Positions 1 through 12,400 of a stretch of 19,555 bases of DNA are shown here, one piece after another. The notes beneath the pieces are model-generated. The model worked only from the letters and a program-made list of their open reading frames with translations, did not search any database and was not told the origin of the DNA. The stretch is from Rodentolepis nana (lineage: Eukaryota; Platyhelminthes; Cestoda; Cyclophyllidea; Hymenolepididae): NCBI GenBank assembly GCA_900617975.1, contig UZAE01012491.1, forward strand, positions 1 through 19,555, read 5' to 3'. A program made the translations under genes and the position numbers. Positions within the stretch are counted from its first letter, which is position 1. Each line of letters begins with the position of its first letter.

Positions 1-123
1 AAATACTTATCTGCCCCCCAATCAACTTTTTTCATTTTGATGTTCCTTCCCTCCGTGAAGTCTGAAGTCAATTAAAGGGTTAATGATAACTATCAAAACG
101 CCTGCCATTTGATATAAATAAAT
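1..123 (+). repeat. Dispersed repeat, copy A (3' part, cut by window edge)
   Basis: The segment from CATTTTGATGTTCCTTCC to TGCCATTTGATATAAATA matches the 3' third of copies B and C. It has the same orientation, with a short AAAT tail. Confidence 0.8.
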
Positions 124-2196
124 GTTCTCATCGTCATTTTAAAATTTCCCTTGAAATTCCGTTTCCTGGTTGCTTCAATTTGGATTATTCTCCCAGATTT
201 GTCATCAAGCGTTTCCCCATGGCTTGAAACCATGACATTAATTTCAACGTGTATAAAATTAACATTTATTGAAAAAAAATAGTATTTTGGATGACGGGAA
301 ATAAGTAAAGTGAGTTCTAATCCTTTAAAAGGAAATATTCACCCCTGTCAGACCCTTTAAGAAAAGTTAATAGCGTTAATAGAAAAAGACTGCTGTGGTA
401 AACCCCCTCAGACACACAATAATCGTAAAGAAAACTTAATAAGATCGTAAAAGATCTTTTAAGATATTCTTCTCGACTTGTTTAAATTTAGTAGGAGGAA
501 TGAAGATCGATGTGAACTTTAAAAAGACTTAATTCCAAGCTGATACAAATTAAAACCATTGAAATAAATAAAAAGAATTTTCCACGCAAAAAACCGAAAT
601 GTTGAATATTTTCTGTAAATTTTTAAAATAAATTTTACATGATGCATTAACACTGGCTAAGTTATTTTGTATCTACTGTTTTGTTGAATCTCAACAAAAA
701 AATTATTTTTCTTGCAAATTTCACACTTGGGAATCGCAAATCAATTTTCTGAAACCAGTTTCACTACATTTCTTATTGAATTTCAACTTTACCGGCTAAA
801 ATTGTAATGAAGTAATCAAATTCATTTCACTTTTAATAAATTTCAAAAAATTCAATTTTGAATCCAAGCAAATATAATTACGAGACAAATGGCTCCAGGG
901 AAAAAATTTATTAAATCTAATAATTTTGAAATCCGAAACATAAATTTTGGACAGATTTTTCTTTCCCTCATTTTTGAAATTGGGCGCATTCCAACTCCCC
1001 CTCCCTCTCCTCCACATGATTTATTAATGTGACGCAAAGCGTAGAGGAGGAAATCAAAACAACTTTCGAAATTTTCAACTTCTAAATTTAGTGAACAAGT
1101 ATCACGACATTAAACAATTAACCAATCAAATGATAGCTAAGGCTTTAAAAGACATCCTGAAAACATTTTATCTCTTGGCATAGAACTGGGATTGCCAGTT
1201 CGCTTGATTAAGTGGGTCTTTTGAACAGTTTTCTAAGAAAGATAGAAATTTGGCCTAGCAAACGGAATAGCCACTTCTATTAATAATCATTTGGCATATA
1301 CAGGCATGTCTAGAAGAAAGGGCAAAGTACATTTTGGTTCAAGTTAGAATTAATCATTTCTCTCTTGCGGATAATATTGAAATTACTTTGCGTAAATAAA
1401 TATGAGAGACTGGCTTCTGAAAGTTAAGGGCTCCCCACTGCGATATGGAAGACGCAAATTATTTATACCCACGTCAAGCCAAGCATATTTCATAATTATT
1501 TTATAGGGAGAGGCATTTTAAGGGAGGTAAGATAGGGTTTACAGGTAGTGGGGTGGGGGGGGGGGGGTGGNGGGGTTGGGGGGGGGGGGGGGGGGGGGGG
1601 GGGGTTGAGCAAACGGGAAAATTAAGAGGAATTAAAGAACTTGAGGCAAAAATGACATTTGTAGCTTGAAAGTATCATGAAACCTATCTCTTGAGAAACC
1701 ATCAGACTTCAAGGCTGGCTATCTGTATTATCTAGCCGATGTGTAAAATTAGAAAAAATGACACTTTGGCATTGTATTTTTAACCTGTTTTCAGACCCTC
1801 ATTCTTTAAATTTCCAGTGAGAATGAAAATAAACAAATGAAAATTGACCAAATCCTACAGCATTATAAAGTGTAATACACTTTATTTATAAACAAGTATC
1901 GCGCGATAATTTTAAAAGTTCTGCCACTATACTTTGAAGTACTAGATTTATATAAAGTGTCCAACTATCTAGTTTTGGGCTCATCCTGACTAAGTGAGAG
2001 GAGAACATGAGTATTTGAAACTACCTCCAGTGAGAGCACTATCAAAATCTGAGAGTAGTGAGCCATAATAGTCTCATTACAATCTACTCAATAATCTGAA
2101 TCTGAATGAACAATAATACTATTAGCATCAGAATCACATTATTGAAATAAAAACCATTTAAAGCAAAGTTAATAATCAAGTCACAATTTGCTGTAC
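124..2196 (-). other. Downstream intron (partial)
   Basis: AT-rich, with the poly-G tract. I searched the minus strand for the expected continuation of the EF-hand-like region and ZZ domain and saw nothing convincing. The small open frames at 796-1037 are low complexity. Confidence 0.7.
1550..1604 (+). repeat. Poly-G tract with an unresolved base
   Basis: About 55 bases of nearly pure G with a few T interruptions and an N at 1571. It can form G-quadruplexes on this strand, or C-rich RNA in the gene's sense. Its true length is uncertain because such runs are hard to sequence. Confidence 0.9.
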
Positions 2197-2471
2197 CTTA
2201 TTTCCAACAGCAATGGAATCGGAGTTGTGCGATCTTGACGGGGTCTGCTGAGTGGGAACCACCATTTGTGAATCTCCTGAGGCATTGGTAATTTTAACGA
2301 CATCCGGTTGGCTGACCAGCAAATCCCACAATCGGCAGTAGAGGGTTGTAAGGCAATTCAACATCTGTGGAACATCCATCATCCTTCCATCATATCCTTC
2401 ACTGTATAGGGGTGAAGTGAGTCCATGCCGAGCGAAAGTTTCCGTAGCCACATTTAGAGGAACTTGATCAA
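2197..2471 (-). CDS. DMD: Dystrophin exon: EF-hand-like region with insert
   Basis: 275 nt, phase 1 in and 0 out. It encodes DQVPLNVATETFARHGL, then MMDVPQMLNCLTTLYCRLWD, matching vertebrate MDILQIINCLTTIYDRLEQ of EF-hand region 1. A low-complexity polar tail follows (DSQMVVPTQQTPSRSHNSD, SIAVGNK), absent from vertebrate proteins at this point. Acceptor TCTTCTTTCTAG, donor AATAAG|GTACAG. Reading through the donor meets a stop after seven codons. The next exon is not in the window. Confidence 0.93.
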
Positions 2472-5400
2472 CTAGAAAGAAGAGATATGACTTAATTATC
2501 AATAAATACTTTAAATGGAGAAAAAATGTAAAGGATTGGCAATTAAACTCTATCGTAAAACAACTTAGCAAGCAGTAATAATCGCTAAAATGCCTTAACG
2601 CATACGGCGAAACCAAAATAGGAAGTCAATATAATGTAATTGGGATTGAATCGCCTTTCGATAAAAGACCACTGAACGAAATTTGTTTCAGAAAATACTT
2701 GAGCTCATGAGTGTATTTATGTGAATGATAAAAATAGAACTAACTCGATCCCTTTTCAAGTTTCGGAATAATTTGTACCAATTTATGAATTTAAGTGTTA
2801 AATCAAGTGCCCATGAAGTTTCCGAATGCAAGCCGAACTTCAAATACCACTATCCAAGAAGACCTTTTCTACATTCACAAAATCTGACAAAAATATTGCG
2901 AAATCGAAATCTACCAATTCCACCTATCCTTGCTTCAGAAGACTTTATATCAAAGTCTGTGCAGTTCTATGTCAATTGGCTTGCGAATCGCAATTTTTAT
3001 CTTATCTAGTAAATAAGAAATAGCTTTGTTCCTTTTTAATGCTTTGAGGACGTTGGTGCAGGTCTCGTAGTTGGTCAAAGTGTTGAAGTTTTAACTCACA
3101 GAATAATCTCAGTTGAAGCTGGCGAATTTTTGCAGCGGCTCTGTAGGCCTGGAATCGAATTGTGTTGCTTTCATCCATTTTTTGCAATAGTTCAATCATT
3201 AATGGGTGATCCCATTGTGTCTCCTGGGTTGCATGACTAATTGTAAGAAAAACAATATTTAAATGGGAGAAAATTTTGCATGAAATAATTTTATTTGACG
3301 TTGAGAAATAAATTCTTGGCAATCTGGAATAAATAGACTTTAAACGAAATATCATTAGCATCTTTTCACAATATTTAACTTAATTTGTAAATTTCATCAA
3401 ATAAATATAGAACAGCATTTAGGAGAATAATGTTAATAAAAATTATTTTCACAACTGCTTGAAATAATCATAATTATTTACATATTATATAATTAATAAA
3501 GTTGAAATTTTACTTTAAAATATAATTGGCTTACTTTTTGTAGTAAGGGACCTGATTTCCAGCCGGTAATAGGCATCGTTCCCAAGGATACGACACTAAA
3601 AGGAAAAAGAGCTAATTGCATATTCTCAAAGTAATGGGGAAGAACAAACATATCTAACGCAGCTTAATTATTTTTAATTTTTAAGAGTCAATTGACAAGC
3701 AAATCAGGTCGATTGTAAGACTAAAATCTATAAGAATTGTTATTACTGTGAAGCAGTTCAAGGCTCATATCCCAAACATAGAATAATGTTCTCAATGTGG
3801 TTTTCAACTCGCTTTTTTACCAGAGTAAATACTTTTTTGCACTTATGGCATTGTTTGGTATCAAATGAACGTAAAACTACCTATCAACTCAGTTCAGCCA
3901 TGATCGTAAATTCATTCTGTTTAATACATGATCCACCATTCGTCAAGTAATTACTATCCAAATATCATGGTAAGTGTACTAGTCTACTATCTTACACCCT
4001 TATCTAGCGAGAGGTCAAATGTTAAGTGTTCTGCCTTAGTGCTAGTATCAAAGTTCATGTCTTTTTTATTGCATCGAAGGTCGGAGAGAGTTGGAAGTAC
4101 TCTAATTTTTGCAATTTACGTAAAAATTTATTACAAGTTTTATTTGGTATATTAAATTAAAAAAATCATTAATTGGACGCTTTGTTTTTACCGGTTTTGA
4201 AGGCCTGAAGCCAGCATTCGGAAGGACTCTTTGGTCTTGGAATGAGAGCACCATCATTGAGAGGAGTATTTGTGCTCTCCGAGTTCAACATGTGCTGAGG
4301 CGGTGATCTGAGATTCCTCTGGAATACTGGGGCAATCGGTTGTGATAGTGTGGATGATAATCCATTTATTGACGATGATCGATTCATCTCTTCATTAGTC
4401 AGTGAACGTAATCGTTCCAATCTAAGAGACCAGCAAAATTAAAATTGAGTTACTTTCATGAGAGCGTTATTAGCCAGTTGATACTCACATCAGAAAACTA
4501 TTTGAAATTAAAACGTCATGACAACTGATACGTCGGGAATCGTAAACAAAAAGTAACGCTTCGTGCAATAAAGGTAGTGTTTCCCTGGCTCACAGTCTGC
4601 CATAAAACACATAACTAATTCCAAGCATTAAAAAGCACAACATGTAAGCACATTAAACACGTTGTATTAGCTAATAAAACGAAAAGTATCCATATTTAAC
4701 CACCCCCCCCCCTCACCAACCCAGTGAGGATTGAAATTGGAGTGGGAATTCATCCAGTTTTTAGCTAATTTGGAGCAAAGTTGAGTGAGGCAGTTTTTGG
4801 ACAACCGCCTCTGTGCAAAGAAAAATGAGAGGTAAGTATATTTTAGCAATAGCAAAAAATTATTTCCACATGTAGTGAGTAATGAGTTTTACAACGGCTA
4901 TATGGCTGCACACTTTCGTGACTGTAAAGACTAAAATGGCTTACACTTCATTACTCCGCGTAAGAACAGCCATAGTCCGCCAAATCGACATCAACGGCAG
5001 TAACTTTCTAGCTATTTGTATAGCATAATGCATCACCGTAACACTTACCGGCCACTGAAACTCAATGAAGACTCCTCTTCGTCAACTAGTAACAAAAATT
5101 TATCTTATGTATATACAACTTTAAATAGTTAGTGACCGGCTACCGATAAGAAGGTAGCAAGGCAACAAGAAGATTCCTCCTCCAGGCACGAGCTTGCAAG
5201 AGCTCCGTTGAGGATAGATCAAAATTTTCGCGGAATATCAAAACTATTCAAATCCGAATTCAACCAATCAAAATTGAAAATGGAAACAATTCGGTTATTT
5301 ATTTTTTAATACAATCATCTCATCTAACATTTCAATAGTGATTTTAGGATTTAGAAAGCCAACCAAATCAATTTCCCACACACATGATTGCCTCCCTGTT

Positions 5401-6435
5401 ATGTTTGTTTAACTTTTCCCATTTAAATTATTTCTTGATATTCACGTCTTTCCAGTAAAATTCTTAACGACCTGATACTAACACGTTAAAGCTTTTTTGT
5501 TGAAGAAATTATTAGAATAATTTTGTACCTTTTGGCTGCAAAATAATTAATGGAGACAAATATTACTTTCTGATCCAATCAGTAAAAGAGTGTTTTGGGA
5601 TAAATCCGGCAAAGTTTTGGAACGCCAACTGCGCAAATACCTCGTGAGTAGCCAACTTATCATAAATTTATCGAAGAATAGACAATTATTGTTTATGCAG
5701 TGAGCTCTAAATGTGCACAGTGTCATGTGCTCCCTTAAGAACTTAGCGATTGGTTTCTGATCTCCATTTAGTACACACATAATTTGATCTTATCCTAACT
5801 TCGACTCATGTTTATTGTGGGAGATCGGTTCCGTTATCGAGCTACGGACTATTTCGCTTCTCTCTGTGCTGTTTGTAGAAAAATTTGGTGAAACATTTAA
5901 GTTGCGGACACCCTCATTTTTAAGTCTTATTAGTGTTGCCATCGTTTCGTAAGGATATTAAGGAAATATGGAAGTACGATAACCAAGTAAGATTTCTCGA
6001 ACCCAAATTAGTGAATCGTTTTATTTATGTTAATTATTTAGTCACTAGCCTCATCGATTAATAAGGAATATGGACAGACTTACCCAATTTTCAAACCATC
6101 CAGACGTGAGATTAGAACGTGGGATATGATAGTTCCATCATCACTGAGACACAGAGCTTGCCCGTCTAGACCAGCAATAGCATGAGTTACAGAGGCACAG
6201 GTATCCCAAATCATCTATGATGCGTAAAAATTTTGAGCAGTAAGGAAATGATTTAAGGAGACTGTAAGACTTTTCATAAATAAACGAAGGTGTATTCGAA
6301 GTTTGCAAGACCCTCGTACTTTCAAAATATCAACTATCTTGATGGAGAGGAGTAAACCCAAACTGAACTGACTAAAACCTAGATGAAAATTTAATTATAA
6401 TAAGCTTGAACCACACGCACACACACACACACACA

Positions 6436-6472
<37 letters not shown>

Positions 6473-9400
6473 CAAGGGCCTAATCTTAGAAACAATAGGC
6501 AATTACGCTTAATCATGAGTTTGACATAATAATGAAAAATCTAATTAGAAACAAAGAGTTTAATAATTTAAAATAAATAATCATATAATCGAGCGACTAA
6601 AAATGTCAATTTGTTAACGTGAATGTCTCTAGATAATAAAAGATAACAAAAATAACTGTTTCAACTTAATATAACAAATAACATTAGTTAAGCATCATAC
6701 TTATTTGAAATGGAAGTTAAAGATGGTTGTGATAGCTTTGATAGAATTAATTTCTATTAAACTAAATTAATTCTGCCAATTTAATTCCCCCATTTGTCTA
6801 ATTAGAACTAGTATTTAATGATTAACACGAGAATTTCTCTGCAACCTTCCTTCTTTTGCAGAGCTAATTCACTTCCAATGGGAACATAAATTCTTTTCTA
6901 AGCCTACATCTTTAAGGTAAACTTCTTCGGTGCACAACTCTAAAAGATTAAAAATTTAAATAGTCTTGCAAAAGAAGATAAAGAAATATATTTTGTGAAC
7001 ACTTAAGCGAGTAAGGCAATAGAAGAAAAAACGAGGAATTTTTTTTAAAACTAACCTGCAGTTTCTGGTCGTTTGTAGGAGAAGAAAGATCCTGAGACAT
7101 TAGAAGCTTTTGAGCGGATTTCAGTTCATTTTCAGCGTCATCGAGTACTCGTTCGAACACAGTCAGCTTCTAAAATGAAATAGTGGTTTAACAATCTCAA
7201 ATTAAGTGAAAAAAGCTTTGCGCCATTTCTTGCCTGGAAAGCTCGATCAAGTTGCTGGCGATAGGTGAGCACTGATCGATTCAGTTCTGCCCAATGTCTA
7301 TCCAAATAATTTAGATGCCTTCGTATACGTCGAACAATTCTTTTGGTGCTCATATTCGATTCATCCACATCCACCTTTCCGGGTTCGTACTCTGAGCCAT
7401 CAGAATCGCCTAGATACATAAATAATGAAAAATTTTAATTCCTATTTCGCATCTCTAAATACATTTTTGGTTCTCAATAAATTGATATCCAAGGAGAAAC
7501 ACGAGATTGAATTTACACTGTTTCCAAGTTTTGTTAAAGCGACTGGGAATGTCTTTGAATTATAAGGTTTTTAAGTAATTGGAACGAGCATTGCAAAGAG
7601 ACTAGACAGCCACCATTTTATTTTCACCCCTATATACAAAGAAATCCGAAATACTTTTCATTGAGGTATTAACTATTGACACAATTTAGACATTATCGTA
7701 AACAAGCAGACTGATGAGTTCAATAATCATGAGTTCCTAGGAGGCACTTAGAGTAACATTCGCTTGCTACATTAAAGTTGCTGAGGTAGCTCAATCAGAT
7801 TAAATAAGGCACTACAAAATAATAAAATTCCTTAGAAACTCCTATACTTAGTAACAATCCCTTAAGAAGGCTCCATTTTCCTACAATACATCGCCATATT
7901 ACAGCTCACTTATCAATCGAAAATTCAGTATGTCTCTAGGTCGAATTTACATAGGGTTCAATTGCGTCCTAAGTGTAAGAAATTCGTCAAACTAAAGCAT
8001 TGCCTCTTGACATCGCTGTAGTTGGAAATGGGACATCTTACTAGCCAAATGTAAATTGTAGCCAAATAATTGAAGAGAAAGCAAAATGTAAATTCCTTCA
8101 TCAGTGATGATATTTGCATCTCTACGCTCCATGCAAAGACGTCACCTGGTCTTACGAACAGAAGTGTAACAATTTCTAAGAGGGATGTAAGATTAGGAAA
8201 CTAGACCTTTAGCCTTTTTTTGCCTAAAAAGTGATTACGAGGAGTGTTCACAAAGGTTAATTCTAAGAAAAGATTTTTTGCAAGAGGGAGAGAGATATTC
8301 GATTTATGCAATTGGATGTGCTAAACTTAATGCTGCAATTACATGGATTGAGGCAAATTAATTTCTGAAAGTTTGATTTGAAATACCAAAAACAAATGGC
8401 TTTCAAACTATGACGCTGTCTGCTTGGAAATGCACTGATTAAAAGAATACACATGTGTCATAACTTTTGTATAGCACAATACAGCCAAATATTTTGCTCG
8501 TAAGCAAACTGAAGCAGGTATTTTTCAACTATATTGACACGATGGAAAAAACTAGGACTCCATCAGGTATTTATTATTTGAAACAATTTAAAATCTCCAA
8601 TGGATAAAAAAAGCTGTTTAAATGGGCTAAATATGCTACCTCTTTATTAATCTTCATTAATTAAATTATTTACCAATTTAACCTAATTCAGAACAAGCGA
8701 GAAATAGGGCAAATGCTATAAGGAAACCACCTGCGTCAAGAGATGAATGACACGAAATGATTCACTCTCAAGATACAAAGCATGTATTGGAATTAGTAAT
8801 TATATTCTGTGACCTTCCATTACTTAGCTAGTCATCACTTATTGTGATAAGATATTTTATTAAAAATTCATAAATATATATAATTTTGAAGGCCTGTTGA
8901 CGCGTGGGAAGGAAATTATCCGTTTCACAAATCCATTTTTAGTATAAAGACATTGAATATAACTAAAATTAACTTTAAAAACTGAACAGAATTGCAAAAA
9001 AGTTATTCTCAGGATAAAAGGAGATACCTTCAGAATCCATATTCAAACAATATCTTCCGTCAATGGTCTGGTCTTGCATAAATATCTTTCCGCGATTGAG
9101 AAGCTCATCGACTTGGAATTTATGTTGACGAATCTCATCCTCCAAAATCTACAAATAAATAAAATATCAATTCTAGAACGAGTATGATTCTACCATGTTT
9201 AAGATTTTTTGTAAAATTCTTATTAATATGGTCAAAATATATTTGACCAAAATATCCTTATTTTGCTGATTCCAAATGCATATATCAATTGAAATAAGGC
9301 TTATATATCCACGTACTGAGAAAGAATTGATGAGCTGACTGACGCTTTCGCTATCACCGCCGATAGTGCCTTTAAGTTGATGAAAATTCGCATCTTGATG

Positions 9401-12400
9401 AGCCAGCCAATCGTTCGTTTGTCGTAATTGAGCCAAGAAGAGTCGCCAATTTTCGTTGGGGAGTCTTTGAGAGGACCTGAATTAATGAATTAATACGTTA
9501 AGAACAGGAAGAAATGAAATTGGTATTAAAATACACAACGATTTACCCTGCTTCCTCTATTAAGTAAACATTATTAGGATTCAGACACATAAATCCTCTT
9601 TCAACAAGCTCCATAACTAGTCCCCTCCAAGCAGGAGGATGAGAAACGCTTTCGAACTAACGTAAATAATTTAGCATTTTAATGCATTCATCCATCCAAT
9701 AGAAGGAAGAAATTCCTTCAATTCGAATTCATGCTGATTGCGTGCATGAAAAATTTTTGTGACATTCCTTTCCTTCTAAGATGCAATGTCCCCAAATTAT
9801 CTCATTAGTTCTAAGTACCCAATAACTTTCCATCATTTAAAATTAATCCAAAAATGAAGCAAATGGAAGTGATTCGCTACGAATGACAAGTATGAAAAGT
9901 GTCAGACCCAACTCTACTGGTGACCTAATCAACTTAAAGTTATAAGGAACATAAAAAAGTAATATATATACAAACACATTCATTATGCATGGAGTTGCAT
10001 GTTAGGCACTACAGCAGTTCTGTCTTTGATTAATTCAAAATAAGATGCAGAAGACCACTTCGAATATTTAGTTGCCGCATTGAAAATTATTCTAATTCAT
10101 ACACAAAGTACCTGCTTGCAAATATTTAATCTAAAATCAATATTCCATTTATAATTTCCTTTAAAACGTATGGAGAAGAACCAGTTGCCTCTAATCTTAG
10201 AAACGAAATTGGCAAACCGAAATCTTCTAAATAATGAATTCTTTCAGAATTACCTTGAATCGTACGGCCTTGAACGGATTTCAACACTTCGAGAGAGTTG
10301 ATTGTTCCGATAGTTCTCATCCAATAATGGCTGTACGAAAAATTAAAAACAAAAAACAAATAGTAATTACTTCATTTGTTAATGAATTATCATTAATAAT
10401 TTTAATATTCTTATGTATATAAATTTTATAGGAGTGTTTTGCGTAGAAGCAGTGAACTAAATATTAGAATATATAATAAAATTTAATTATACTCCAGTTG
10501 CCGCAATTTTTCGGAAATTTCACTTTTCTTGCGTGAAAAACCATTAACGAATCACTTGCTTCGAGGTACAGTAAAGAATCGCCGACTTCAAATTGCCGAC
10601 AAGAAATAATGCCAAGGTGAATTCATTTCGTTAAATTTAAATATAATGCTAATTTTTTTCCGAAAACATACTTTCTGTCCATAGCCACGGTGTCCCATGG
10701 TGCCATAGGTTCGAGGTGGATTGGCATCACCATTTCCGAATGCATCTATGACAGAAGTCTCCATACTCCTTGATTCCATCGGGCGAATTAGATCACCGGA
10801 GTTGCATGCTCCAGGTTGTTGAGAGGTGGCAGTTCTCAAACGAACGATTCGTTGAAGATCGGATTCAGGTCTTTTGGGCTGAGCAGCAACTGGAATTTCG
10901 ATGAGATCAGGATCCAGTTGTGCTGCTCCTTCAAGTGATTCACGAAGACTAAATGGATATTGTGGGTTAAATTTAGACAATGTGCGAGTTACTTATCATT
11001 GGTTACTTTTCAAACCACTAAACATGTTATATTTCGCGTAGAGGACAAATAATGTATTGAAAATAACAGATGCAGTGATTAGACTACAAATGACAAGCTA
11101 AACAAAACTATAAAATAAAGTGGTTTTTTAAAAGATTGGTAGTAATAATAATACTATGTTTGAACAAAATACAATTTTTTTTTAAATACTCATCCTTCCT
11201 TGAACGCAGTTTCTTAAATACACTTAATATACCTTGATAAACACTTTTAAAGGTGAAAATAACAGTTTATTCGGTTTGCAATATCCAAAGAAGCATCAAT
11301 CACTCAAACATAACGATTACAAATGATTTCATTATCCAATATCCAAGAGATTTAAGGGAAAGGGGATCAAAACTTCATGCCGCAAAATGTCTTCCTCAAT
11401 ATGCACAATAGAGGGGCTTTAATCTTAAAGAATTGAGATATCTAAACAGAAACATTATTCGAATTCGTAAAAATGCATAGCTGATGCCTAAAGCAATTTG
11501 ATATTTTAAACCCTGGGGTGTGCGATAGACTTACCTCCACGTGGTGCACCCTGGTCAACGTATACTCATACGGCAAAAAAGTCCATTAACTGGCTGTTGA
11601 CATCTGATTTCAAACTACCATGACCGCACTCTGCCATATTCGACCCCTTCCAGAGTACTCATCTAGCCTTTTCTCTACCTTTGTGTCTGTCTGTCTTTTA
11701 TGTCTGTTTCCTCCTCCTCTCTGTGAAGCCCAAAGTCAGCTAAAGGGTTAAATCATTATTCTGTCCACCCTCTCGACTTTTTGTCACTTTGATGTGAATC
11801 GCTCTTCTTTTCCTCCCTATCATTTCTTCTCACTTTAATGTTCCTCCCTTCTGTGAAGCCCGAAGTCAACTAAAGGGCTAACGACAACTATCAAATGTCT
11901 GCCATTTGAAAGAAATAAATAAATATTTTAAACCCCATCAACCGATTCCTCTTAGCTTTAATCCACAAAGCTGTAAAACTGAAAAGAAATTCAATATTTT
12001 CTTCATAACGTAAAAATTTTGCAGTCGTGAAAGCAAAATTTCTGAAAAATCTACGTACCTGGTAACTAGTTGAGACCAGCGCAACTGAATCGCCTCCTGA
12101 TCACTACGGAACTTTTGCGTGTCTTCTTTGGAGTATTTTTCCAGAATCGCTTCGCATTTATTCTGATGAAGCGTGAACTTGGTTTCTCCGTCTGGAAGCC
12201 TGTCAATTATTTCCTGAAACAAAATCGTGCTATTATATGAAATTTCCAGGGAACTCTGACTAAAATCTTTGCTCCCATGATAAATATTGTCATAATACAC
12301 ATAAATTAATATTGCAAATAAACGAGCTGTTTTATCGATAAGAATGTTGAGTAGTAGCAAAATAGAAATGCAATCATTACCATTCACTACGTTTATCCAC

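Noticed and set aside
796..1037. Overlapping minus-strand frames of 61 and 73 codons
   Set aside because: Lys/Asn/Phe-rich AT-driven sequence with no similarity to the expected EF-hand or ZZ region.
2174..2196. Alternative C terminus by reading through the last donor (NKVQQIVT, stop)
   Set aside because: AAG|GTACAG is a usable donor and dystrophins continue through EF-hand and ZZ regions. Read-through would only be intron retention.
2725..3009. 94-codon plus-strand open frame in the intron 2472-3099
   Set aside because: No recognisable domain, no splice or promoter context, and a second overlapping frame is open as well. Likely chance.
4716..4809. Exon-like stretch on the minus strand with a strong acceptor (TTTCTTTGCACAG) and a GTGAGG donor
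   Set aside because: The length is 94 nt (1 mod 3), and in the phase supplied by exon 6084 it meets a TAG. It cannot be a coding cassette between exons 6084 and 4421, and no homology is seen. Probably a cryptic exon.
10126..10359. 77-codon open frame over the 77-nt exon in another reading frame
   Set aside because: It is in phase 1 relative to the 77-nt exon's boundaries and does not connect to either neighbour. The frame used in the annotation does.
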